NCBI GenBank assembly: GCA_947000775.1
Contig: CAMQGK010000604.1
Coordinates: 9,106,501-9,170,500 of the forward strand
Length of the DNA: 64,000 nucleotides
Reading direction: 5' to 3'
Source: Pterois miles
Lineage: Eukaryota; Chordata; Actinopteri; Perciformes; Scorpaenidae
The position numbers were made by a program, and so were the translations under genes. The notes under the pieces were generated by a model. The model saw only the letters and a program-made list of their open reading frames with translations. It was not told the origin of the DNA and did no database searches. Of the stretch, positions 28,201-41,200 are shown one piece after another; the first letter of the stretch is position 1; each line of letters begins with the position of its first letter.

Positions 28201-31200
28201 TTATAACAATAATCATAGCACATTATAAAGCATTTTATACTGACTTATAATTGCTGATCACTCACTGTAGATTCAATTCACCACTAGCAGCTAGTACTGT
28301 AATGTATATCTGCAGATACCCCAGGAATTTCATTACTTCACTGAAAGCAACCAGTGACCACTAAGAGTAATTAATAATCATGTTATAATGCATTATAAAA
28401 ATATTATGATGTATCACAACTATGGCAATTATAATACACTATGATCCTATAAAAGTCAGTGAGTCTGAGACAGTATATGATACTTGATGTTATATGTCAT
28501 TATAAAATGCTATATAATGTGTTAATGGTTATTATGCATTATGAATATTTATGAGTGCTTATAACTATGATTATACAGAGCTGTAAGCAGAGTATAATTC
28601 TTTATAGATTTGATTTGATCTTTATTATTACTGTCATGCATAAATAATAAAAGACTCCATTATTTAGAAAATAAAAAAGAGACAGAGACCAACAACAGCA
28701 GCATAAATTACAAATAATACCAAACAAATACACATTCCTGGTGTTTTTTTTTCCAAGCTTGAGGCACAAAAGTAGCTAATTATAAGCATTAAAATTAAAT
28801 AGCTGCTCCATTCTGTCATCGTCAGTGCGCCCAAACATTTCTGGATTTTGAACAGACATAGTGTGGACAATACAAAAGAAAATGTGATTCATTTTCAGCT
28901 TCCTTTAATCATAAGCCTGATTCACACAACCTGTTGTCCTCCTGGATTTTTTTTTTTTAATTTGCCAACTTCAAGGGCCAGAGGAAAGTTTCCTGTTTAC
29001 AGCTGTGCAACTACAGACTCCTTGATAAATTAGCTGGAACATAAGATTCATACTTATAATGTATAAGCATGTTTATAATGCGTTATAGACATGAACATCA
29101 TAGAAAATGTTGTTATTTTTGCTGCAGGACAACTCTGATATCAAAATCGAGTGTTTCATTGAGGACAAACTGAGGAACGAGAAGATCTGCAATGTCAGCG
29201 CTCCGTTCATGAGGGCCAAAACTCAGGTGAGAGATCAAACTCTAAATCAACAAAATTATCTTTAACATTTTTTAAAGCCAAAATGTGACTTGCACTGTGG
29301 AGTTGTGACTTTGTTTATGAAATATTATTAGATCATCTCTATTGAGACTTAACTGGGAAAATGCTTTGCTGTTGTGAAAACAGTCAAATCAAAAAGACGA
29401 ATTGGCAGATTTGCAGGTTTTGCACTAATTCAAGAGCGTTTTTCTTTATTATGTCTGATATTTTCTTCCTGGGTATTTTAAGTCCAAGAAAGTCATATGT
29501 TTAGGCGAGAATCATCATTTCTGTATATATCCAACTGAATGGGAAGCAGTTTAGATGGTGGCACTTGACTGAAATAAAAATCTGAATCCATGTCTGCGTC
29601 GCCGTCAGAGCGACCTCACAGCCGACACTGTGCTGCTGCTAGATCGATGTCGGCCATATTAGATCATATATAAAGCACATGCTGCAGGCTTGAGATGACC
29701 ATGACGGACCACACAATGTAAAACCCACAAGCCAAGCAAAAGAGCCCAGTTTAGTTCTGGTTGTGAGATCCCATCTTTCTATAGTCTGACATGAAAGTCA
29801 CTAAAACAGGCCCTTCTCTATTTAACTGACTATAACCAATGCGAGTAGGAGGCAACTGTAATATTGATATGATCTTAAACGTTTCCTTATTATAACGTCA
29901 GCTTAAAAAGCTTCTGTGGCCATTAGAGGTTAACATCAACATCCTTATCTTGATTTATATCCTGTGACTCAACATTATTTACAGTTCTATGCATAAAGGA
30001 TGGTGCCTACAAAGCACATTAGGATGTTTTATAGTTTCTGTAGTTTCCCAGACCTGTCACATGCTCTTAAACCTGAAGACTTTTAAAGTTCAAGTTACTA
30101 AGCAGGAAGTAGAAAAAACATCATCAACCACAGAAATCAAGAAGGCTAGTTGATGTTTTGCTAACTGCTATGTGCACCCACCTACCTCTGATGAATGAAC
30201 AAAATGTATTCATACATTTTAATATTTAAAACTGATAGAAAACACACATCCAGTTCAACTGCGTGGGTAGACCTCAACCAGAACCTCACAAAAAAGACAG
30301 TGAACTTTATTGAGAGAGAATAATAAATAAATGAACCTGTGTCAAGAATTTTATGTTATTTTCTCAAGCTATAATAAGCTATAAGCTTATAATAAGGTGT
30401 CTTACTTGCAAAGTAGTGGAGGACAAGTGGAGGACTTTTGTGCCAGAGACAGAGATTTTAAATATTGGTATAGCACTTGTATTTAAGTTTGGCAAGTTGT
30501 CTGATGTTCTTCCAAACAGGGATTAGAGTCATGCTTCTAGATGATAGAAGTCATGCTTTTTCTGGAGCTTAGAGGATCTGGAGCGATATGCGGCAACCTC
30601 CAGGTCTGAAAAGTGAAGTGAAGTACCTCAAAGTTGTATTCTCTCTAACAGCCAGCAGGGGGCGACTCCTCTGCTTGCAAAAAGAGGTCTGATTGTATAG
30701 AAGTCTATGAGAAAATGATCCTACTTCTCACTTGATTTATTACCTCAGTAAACATTGTAAACATGAGTTTCTGGTCTCAATCACTAGTTTCAAGTCTTCT
30801 TCAATACAGCATGATGTTCATTTAGTAAATTATGGTCCCATTTAGAGTCAAATAGACCATAAAGCAGGATGTGCTTCAGGGCGAGGCTACCTTGTAATAG
30901 ACAGGTCGCTACCACGGTGTTGTCCAGTCTGGGAGTTGTCCACGTTTTCATCTTACAACGTTAACCCTTTCACAGTGTGTTTTCAGTTCATGAGACTTAT
31001 TTGTAACATTTTCTTCTAGTTCCCAAAAACCAAGATGGTGACGGCCAAAATTCCTAACTTGACTCCCATAACCTGACTTTGGTCATGTGATATTTGACTA
31101 TAAACTATATTATAATGTGACCAGAGTTACTTGGGTCATGAGTTTATATTTTATGTGTCCTCAAGGTGAACCTCCATATGTTCCATATGTTAAATATTCA

Positions 31201-34200
31201 GTTTGAAAGAGGACACTGTCACTAACACAAAAACATATTGTTGTAACTGAATACCTACAGTAGTAGGTATTCAGTTACAACAATATGTAGTAGTTTGGAG
31301 AATTTCTGGGGCACCAGCCATAACATACGGTATGTGAGTCCTGATGCTCACACAGTCGTCTGAAAGTGATTTTGCATGGTTTGAAAGCATTTTCTTAAAG
31401 GTTAAAGTAACTGTTCCTTATTCTGACATAAAAATCAGCATTACTGTCTTCCTCTGTACCACAGATTGTATACAAGACGTGGGCGTAGTCATCTTGACGT
31501 CACCCATTGGTTTTTAGACCGCTGTCTAAAAACCAATGGGTGTCTCAAATTGTGCATTTTGGCCGTCACCATCTTGATTTTTGGTTGTCCCCATATTGTT
31601 TATTTTTGCAACCAGAAGTCACACGATAAGGTGGAGCTAAGTACTAGCACATGCTGAATAAAGCATTTTGCTTTATGGTCTATTTGACTCTAAATAGGAC
31701 CATAATTTACTAAATGAACATCATGCTGTATTGAAGAAGAGCTGAAACTAGAGACTGAGACCATGAACTCATGTTTACAATGTTTACTGAGATAATTAAT
31801 CAAGTTATAGTAGGCTCATTTTCTCATAGACTTCTTTTGGGTGTGAGGGAGGAGGACAGGAGGACAGGAGGAAGGACTGATACTGACTGATGTTTATGTT
31901 CTTCAGTCTATAAACTTCACTCAGGAACATGATTTATTTTATTGATATGTTAGTTTGTTGCCTGTGAGATATTAATGGGTTTCTATGGTGACTTTGCTGT
32001 TGTAAACATCACTGTTGCTGCTCTAGAAACAACATGTGTCCTAGTTGTATTTAAATATTCAATTCTAATCCGGTTCTGACTTAAAAAACAACCAGGCTGA
32101 CATAAGTATAGCTAATATGCACACTTCAATATTTGTTTATTTATCACAAGTCATATCATCATTGCAATATTGAACAATGTTTTTGCACATGGCAGATTTT
32201 CCTCATATGATGCAGGTCTAGTAGATGTTACTGTTGTTTTAGTAAAGCTCTAGTGCTGGCTGACCTGATGCTGACCTTTTTGTTGATGGTTTGTTTTTAT
32301 CTATAAATTATTTTTTAAATAACACAGAAGCAGTTTTCTTTTAGATAAGAAGTCCAGCCATAAGATGAGGATAATGAAGAAACTTTTGTTATGTCTTATG
32401 TTAGACTACTGTTGTGAAGACAAACAGCTGATGACTTATTTTGCCAAATAAATGAAATACATGTTTAGATTGAAGTTTGTCAATTGTGTCAAAAATGTAC
32501 CGAACTGAAAACTGTGACCCCATGATATGAATTGAACCGTGAATTTTATGAACAGCCCCACCCCTGACTTCAATACAATCAGAGTTCGTTTTGCAACCAG
32601 AGGAGTCACCCCCTGCTGGATATTAGAAAGAATGCAAGTTGAAGGCACTTCCTCAATGGCTTCACTTCTCAGACCTGGAGGTGGCCAACTGGTCTGTACA
32701 GCATAAAAATTTTAATTAGCATCCCATTTGGTTGTTATTACATTACGGTATTATCAAGATCTCAGCAGCACACTAAAGAGAAGAGACACTTTCTTCTTTA
32801 GCCATTAAGACCATTTTCTCTCCACTTTAGCCTGGCGCTCCAGGTGAAACTGAGAGTGAAAAAGACACTGAGATGTTTTTTTCTCATCTGTTACTGATTC
32901 TCACATTATATTCTGCTGTTTCCAAGCCTCCACAGGGTTGTAATGTCAATGATATTTATGAGATTTCAGTGTCTTTTACAGCAAGGCATCAAGTTTTATT
33001 TTTAAGAGGGTGATGTTTGAATTAACTTTAATAGGGATGACACTGATGGTACATCGCACAGTGCACTTAAAAGCTATTAAACAGTGAAGAGATTATATGT
33101 AAGCCATCTTTTCCATTGATGTCTGACGAAAAGTCTTTCTTACTGATACAAAATCTGCTGACAAATACTGTAGGAATGAAGTAATGAAGGTGATTGAAAG
33201 AGTTCATGAAATGTCCTAACCAACGTCATTATCACAAACAATAGTCGTCTCCTGGGCAACACAAATATCACTGCGTTTCTCTGTAACGCTCCCCAGCAGT
33301 TGAACCAAGAGGACTCCGGTCGTCCTTTAAAACTCACTGAGTGATTCATACCAACTCATTCAGGCTGAACTGCGTCCAGAGCCGCAAGGCTTTTAAAAAT
33401 GTGGCACAGAGTTAAACAGGGCTGATTGTGCACCGGTGCTGCTGCCAAGCCTGCCCACACCGCTGTTTAGCTGAGGGAAAGTATAGGAACCTCAGGGCAA
33501 GCTTTTTAAAACAGCCAGTTATCACTCTTGTTTTGACTTTTCCGGTTGCTTTTGACCTGTAAAACTAGCATGTACTGCGAACTTTACTACTGCTGCAGCA
33601 AAGTGAGGTCTAAATGAAAAGTTCAAACCACGGTGGTGACAAATGTGTTTGTTTCTCGCGGGCGTACGCAGAGACAAGGAACACTAGTTATTGCAAATTA
33701 AATGCATGCTGATTGACAGTGAATGTGGACTACATCAACCAGAGGAGGAAAGAGAGCTTCATGCTCTGTCTGAATTTCCATGTTCAGCTATGCTGGCACA
33801 CGAACATCCTCTAGCCACGAACCATCATGTCTTCCAGACCCATACCACTACCATGCATGTGTGTCTGCGCATTCTCATGTGTGTGTGTTTTCATCTAACC
33901 TTCTTCTAAATGACTGTCAACATAGATTCATCCAATTATTTTGAAAACATGAACCTTTCTTTTCGAGGACATTCAAACAAAGACAAAACATGGGATCATT
34001 TTCCACAAATGGGATATGATTATATAAAAATGGGCTGTGGTGGAAGAAGTATTTAAATCCTTTACTTAAAGGAACGCGGTGTAACATTTTGTAACTACTG
34101 ACAAAAATGGAAAATAGTAATAATAAGTATATTTTCTTTAGTGTATAATCACCTGAATATGAGAGTTGCTGCCTTAGAAAGACCACCACTTAGAAAGACA

Positions 34201-35246
34201 AACCTTGGCTCTATGGGGACATTTACATCTTTGCGTCGGCTACTGTAGTTCTCCTACACATTTGGCACACAGGACAATTTTCGGTTGGTTGCAATCTGCA
34301 ACTTCTCCTTAATGTAAACTCTAGTAACTCTAGCTGTCAAATAAATGTAGTGGACTAGAAGTATAAAGTAGCAGAAGATTGATATACGAATGTTTAAGTG
34401 CCTCACTTGAGTTTGATATTTGAGCAAATGTACTCCACCACTGAAAATACAATAGGTCCGCACTTTTATATGTAAGTACTAAACCTTATGCATTCCTCAT
34501 TGGTCAGACAGAGGAAGACTGTAAACAATACTCCTCTCTTCTCCTCTTCTTTCCTCCCCTCTCCTCTCCTCTCCTTTCCTCTCCTCGTCTCTCCTCTACT
34601 CTCCTTTCCTCCCCTCTCCTCTCCTTTCCTCTCCTCTTTTCTCCTCTCCTCTCCTTTCCTCCCCTCTTTTCTTCTCTCCTCTCCTCTCATTTCCTCTCCT
34701 CTCCTCTCCTCTTCTCTCATCTCATCCCCTCTACTGTCGTCTTGTCTCATCTCCTCTCCTCTTTTCTCCTCTCCTCTCCTCTCCTCTCTTCTCCTCTCCT
34801 CTCCTCTCCTCTCCTCTCCTTTCCTTTCCTCTCCTCTCCTCTCCTCTCTTCTCCTCTCCTCTCCTCTCTTCTCCTCTCCTCTCCTTTCCTCTCCTCTCCT
34901 CTCCTTTCCTCTCCTTTCCTCTCCTCTCCTTTCCTCTCCTCTCCTCTTCTCTCATCTCATCCCCTCTACTGTCGTCTTGTCTCATCTCCTGTCCTCTTTT
35001 CTTCTCTCCTCTCCTCTCCTCTCCTCTTTTCTTCTCTCCTCTCCTCTCTTCTCCTCTCCTCTCCTCTCCTCCTTTTGTTTTTGTTTGGACTTCCTGTAGT
35101 AATTTCCATTTCCTTACATACCCTCCTGTTTCGGTGTCTCCTCTCTTCTCTTTTCTGGTCCTGGACTCACATTGACTGTCTCTGGTAGTTGTCTTGTGTG
35201 TGTGTGTGTGTGTGTGTGTGTGAGTGTGTGTGTGTGTGTGTGAGTG

Positions 35247-35287
<41 letters not shown>

Positions 35288-38200
35288 CGTGCGTGCGTGT
35301 GTGTGTGTGTGTGTGCGTGTGTGTGTAGTCATGTTGATCTGTGTTTACTACATTGTCATCAACTGAGAGGAAATTCCCTGGTTTTCTTGAAGCAGCGCTG
35401 ACTGTTCAGGGACTGTCCCTGCAGCCCAGAGTCAAAGCCCGGTACTTACAGCAGGTTATTGCAGGCTTTACACCTTAATCCTCAATGTAAGACCTTGACT
35501 GTAAGCAGTATCATTTGCTTTGAGTGTTTTGTGTAAAAATGGTGAGATGATAAACTGGTAAAACTGATTTATTCTGTTTCCTCCTCTGTGTAGGTATCTT
35601 TTCGTCTGGAGTTTGAGTTCAGTCGTACTGTCTTCCTTGATCACGTCAGGGTTATCCTGGAGGCCAGAAGGTGAGAACCTTTATTGATATTTTACAGTGA
35701 TTGACATTTAAATTCATCTCCTGTTTACATGGAGAGAAGTCCTTAAATTCCCTTCCAACTGGTGCGTGCCGCTGTAACGTCATCGCTCACGTTCTTTGAA
35801 TACTTTTTCTCGTACTTTCAACAGCGACGGCGAGGAAATGAGCACAGCTGACAATTTCAATGATATCTATTACTCGCTGAAATACGAGGCAGACCTTCTC
35901 TTCACCAGGTTCGTCAGCTTCACAGTGTCTCAGTGACAGTGCACTTGGAAGTACAAGTAACTGGAACAAAGTGATTTTATATTATTCCTGAAAATAAGTT
36001 GCAGATATTGTAGCTGGAATGGGGACTTTGCCATCATGTATTCAACCTGACAACATATGCAGATGAATGGAAGACGATGGCTTTCTGACATATTACATGT
36101 TTGTGTTCGATCTTTGCTTCAAAAGGGATTCAAATCCCACTCGATATGAGATCAAATCAGAGCTGTCACTGGAGGAGCCTGGAGTTATCGGTCCTCCATT
36201 CAACTTCACTTTCCAGGTGAGAGCCAAGAGCAGCATCATCACTATTACTTCAGTTTACTGTGCACAGGAAAACACTGCTTGGAAATCCAAGCTGTCTACC
36301 TAGGCATTTGATTCTGACACTGAGAGTTTTGTTTGAAGTGATTTAACGGTTGCATGTATGTTGTCTGAGACTGTGAGTTTGTTTTACGTGTTTTAAATCA
36401 TTTTAAAGGGGATATTTCATGCTCATTCCAGGTTCAAAATTGTATTTTGGGTTTTTACTACTTTTACCTCGTCCCGAAAAAGCCCAGCTTGGAAATAATT
36501 GAAAATGTTATGCCTTCACGCCGGTAACAGCTGTGGCTGGAGGTATAACAAATTAATTAAATTCAAATTTGGCACAAACCTCCACTTGGACATCACATCA
36601 AGGATGAACTGGTAGTCAAAGGTCAAAGGTCACGTCGACCTCATGTCCGTCCCAGTCTTGTGATGATATCTCAGGAATGCCTCGAGGGAATTTCTTCAAA
36701 TTTGACACAAATGTCAAGGATTAAAGATTTTGGTGGTCAAAGATCACTGTGACCTCACAAAACACATTTTTGGCCATAACTCAAGAATTCATATGCTAAT
36801 TTCACACATACAGTGGTGACATTTTGGACAGACTTGGAGGTAAACTGTAACTTGACTGGTTGGTGGAAGAAATTCTCGTTTCACATTGTCTTTGTGGTCT
36901 CTCAGGTCCAGAACCTTGGCTACTTTCCGGTGAAGGATCTGCGGCTGAACATCGAGATCCCAGAAATGACGAAAAATGGGAACCAACTCCTGCAGATATC
37001 TGACTTCTATATTGACCAGGTGCGTGTCTCAATGTTAACAGTATGATAGCCCGTTCTTCTTCTACTCCTTTAATATAGGGCAGTGTTATTCTTGGTTGTA
37101 ATTCAGTGCTAATACGCTTCAACTCATCATCATACTATTTCACTGTTTCTCTGCAGATATGAAGTAGTTAACATACTAACAGGTGTTTTACTCTCATGTC
37201 ACACCTCAGAGAGATGGTACACGCTGTTTACCACCTCAGCATGTGGCACAGAGCAGGGCGTCACCTGAGGACCTGTCACGCTTCTCCCGCTTGGTAAAGT
37301 ACAAACAAACCAAATTCATTCCCAAGTAAGATCTTTATTTGCCACTTTTCATCATCTTAAGGCTGACGTCTGGTTTCTCCACACAGAACCGATCCAACAC
37401 TCTGACTCTGCCGATCCAATGCACCGTCAATGTGGCCTCCTACAGAGAAATCGCAGTTAGAATCACGGGAGCACTGCGAATAGATACCTTACACGCAGTG
37501 AGTATAAAACCCGAAACATGCATGCATAATTAAAGTTGGAAAACCCCAGCTTTATAATAACACACATGCATGCAAGCGCTCCATTCATCTTGCTGTTTTT
37601 CTGCGTTGACAGTGTAGCGATGACAGCTTTGTAATCGTTCAGCTGTGTGATGTGTTTGTGAAAAACTGGCAGCGTGTTTTGATTTCCTCTCCAGCTGAAG
37701 TTTAAAATCTTGGAACTGGGAACCAGTGCATCAGTGGAGCTCCCCGCCTCCAGCCCCATGTTTCTACGTGAAGACAGGCCCGTCAGACATGTGAGTCAAC
37801 AACAACTCGTACTGTAAACTGCCTCTGTTCCAGGTTTGGTCCAACTCCAATCTGAGCTCATAATAGCATCATGATTTGATCAGATTTAGCCTCTCTCAGT
37901 GTTTTCAGTTTTCAGATCATTGACTGAAAGTATTAAAATAGTATCTGTACCACTAAACAAGAACATATTTTGCTGCAGTGCCTACTTTATAAAAAGACAT
38001 CAGTGTGCTCAGCTGCATAACTGCATCGGAGTAGAATGAGAGAGTAAAGGTTGGTGTTGGAGCACACGTGCTGCGTGGTGCTTAGGGACCGAAAGGACCA
38101 GCGGCACAACATGTACAAGTCTGGACTCATCCACTAATCTTTGCTGCCATCTATTGGCCAGTACAAACAGTCATCCAGTATCTCTCCATTATGCTTGTAT

Positions 38201-41200
38201 GAACAATTACACACTGATTTCTTTTAACTGAATGTAAATTTAGAGCAAAAAGGAGAATGGCATTTGTAAAAAACCTGGTTCTTCTCTCTGCTAAAGGTCT
38301 TCCTTTAAATTTACATGTTAAGAAAGAAAGTTTTCAGTCCTTCAGTTCAGTTCATTTATTGTTTTGCATCATATTATACAAAAGCAGTTCAGAGTGCTTT
38401 ACATCAAAACAAAACAACAGAAGCAAAAATACATCTATCACAACATAAATACTTCTAAAAATACATATACATACAAACAAGCAAACATTTTAAGCTGTGA
38501 ACACAGTCCCAGTCTCCTCCAGTCTCCATCAGGTAAAAAAACTGTGCAGTATTAAGATTAAAACATCTCACTTCCACAGTAACACTTATCCTGAAGCAAG
38601 TCATATCTTAAATGCTTCACCAGCTGTATAAACAAGCAATTTAACTTGTCACTGTGAGGGCATGAGCCATCTGGTTGCGCTTTTGTATTTATTTTGTCAC
38701 TGTTTTATTATTGTGGCAGTTTGTATTGCTGTTGAGTGCACCAAAACAATAATCTGGATAAAGTGTGTTATTATAGCATATTTGTAGTCATTACAGACTT
38801 CTTTATAGTTAGATATATTACTGTATGTACTTATTTTGTTCAAGATGAACAAATAATCTCTGCATTATAACACATTATATGCAATTGCAGACTGAATCCA
38901 ATGATTCACATATCATTTCATCCTCAGATAATATTGGAGATCAGGAAGGAGGGAGATTACAGGATCCCTAACTGGATTATCATTGGTAGCACGCTGGGAG
39001 GACTCTTATTGTTAGCCCTGCTCAGCCTCGCTCTATGGAAGGTAAGTCATCATTTAAAACACAGTTATTAGAGATAATTACTTTAAAGGGTAACTTTATA
39101 TTTCCCTATGTATTTTGTGTGTAACTGACTAATAGGGACAACCATTTCTGAAATTGGTCCAGTGTTGAGGGAGAGCGCTGTAGACGGCTATAATATGGTG
39201 CTGTTGGATGCCATTTATGTCATTTATGTCATAACAGTCTTGCTCTAGGAAAAATAGGTCCAGGTTGAGACCATACTGTTTATCTTTGTTGAGACTACCA
39301 AAGAACAGGTGTGCGTCAGTACTGTTGTTTAACTGTCTAAATCAGGTAATAACATATTGTTCTATTCCCAGACTAACTTCACTGTCCTGAAGTTATCTGA
39401 AGTCCTCATTGACCCTGTTTAAATCTAAACGCTGCTAGGGGATAAAATAACGCCTGTAATGAGATTGAGAAAAGGTCAAATATGACAGTGATATTATTAA
39501 AGCTGAAGTTGGTAACTTGGAGCAAATATGATTTTAATAACATTATTTTTTAAACCGTTACTATATCCTGACAGTAGTGCATGAAACAGACCATCTGTGA
39601 AGTAAATCATGCTCCTCTGCCTCCTCTTGTGCTCATAATGGCTTTTGCAAGATTTCACAGGCTGCAGGAAACCGTGTGAACTCCGATCAAATGCAGCACT
39701 GATTAAATATGAAGCAACTATTTCTCTACTCAAACATTTTCATAAACATCTTCCTGTTTAGCTGTAAAATGACAGTTTGCTTCAGCCAGTGGGCAGTGCT
39801 TCATTTTCTCAAGTGTTTTCAAAATAGCTGCCAGGTCACAAACTTAAAATAACAACAAGGTGTTTCTGAAAACATTAGGTGCTTCCTAGATTGACAGTTT
39901 GATTGGCGCCTGCAGGTGATTGACAGCTGCTCTCAGACTTCTTGGCTCCGATAGGTTGTTTCTGTTCGGCTGTGGTGGAATCTTTCAAATGCCATTAGGA
40001 TCACCGGAGGAGGCAGATCTTCACTTTTTTCACACATCATCTGTCTCATGCACAACTGTCAGGACATAGTGACAGTTTTATTTAAAAAATAACTTATCAT
40101 ATTTGCTCAAAATTACCAACTGTAGCTTTAACTACAGAAGTTTAGCATAAAAAATGGTGTTTATCTTATATCTAAGGAAGGAAGGAGAATGTGGTTGCAT
40201 CATTGTCCACTGTAAATCCCTGAAAAAAATAAACAAAAAAAATTGAACATGTGCATGTTTTCTAGTTGGAGACATAATAATGGTATGTAGAAACTCATTT
40301 TGATGTAAAATGTCAAACAGTCAGTAAAGGCACAGTCTCACATTCATGGTCAACACAGGACCCATTGACTGAAACACACAATCTAATCCATACAGCTACT
40401 GGAGATCATAAATATCATGCTTTACCCTGCATGGGGCAAAAATCTGGGACAGAACTGCTCATGTTCACAAGATGCCTCCTTTCACACTGAATATGAATGT
40501 ATGTATTCAAAAAGTCCCCTTAAAGGCAAAGCAAGGAGGTTTTTTATAGTCTATCGCCTTTCAAACACAAAATTCTTTTATATGTAATTGAATTTTTGTT
40601 GTTAGTTACACAATAAAACAGGGGGAAGTAGTACTTTATATAAGGCAAAGAAAAGCATCCAAACAACACTGAACAGACTGAAAGGCCCTGCACGCTCATG
40701 GTTTAAGCTTCCTGTCACGATTTTAGTAGTGATGTAGGTGTCATCAAGGTTGAAGGTTTGTTATTTGTCAGTTGTCAATTCCAGCAAAGCAAATGACAGT
40801 CTTTGGTCTCAGGTTCCTTCAACAACGCTCATAAAATATGTACATACAAAAGGGGAATTTACACAAATAAATGTAAAAGTAAAAATGACACTCTAAAGCA
40901 TGCATTAGTGCAGTTAAAATAAATATAAACATAAGTAAACATAAAATAGTAATGTAAATGTAAATTTGTAATTTTGTTGAAGACAGTATTTCAAATGGGA
41001 GAACTGAATGTATATACATGATAAGAAGTAATATACTGTGTGTACGTAGCGGTGTAGACGGGAAGTATGTATAGAGAAGTAATAAATATATTATACTATG
41101 TTATATTTCTATGTACACACAGAGGTGTAACAGTTTGTAAAGCAGTGTGTAAAGTGTATAAAGGTGAAGAGACAATGGTAAAGTGTCACCTGAATTAAGT

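Larger units (their letters stand above)
29227..35593. other. Largest itga11 intron (6.4 kb), repeat-dense
   Basis: It contains an inverted pair of one repeat family (30593-31075 and 31455-31835), two perfect hairpins, a probable hAT insertion at 31837-32568, a 545-bp pyrimidine tract and a GT tract. The segment 29227-30590 and 32700-34500 shows nothing I recognise. Confidence 0.65.

Noticed and set aside
34488..35188. Frames of 203 and 148 aa made of Ser/Leu/Pro repeats
   Set aside because: They lie entirely in the CT tract; absence of stops follows from composition.
35114..35401. Cys/Val or Thr/His repeat proteins
   Set aside because: Translations of the (GT)n microsatellite on either strand.
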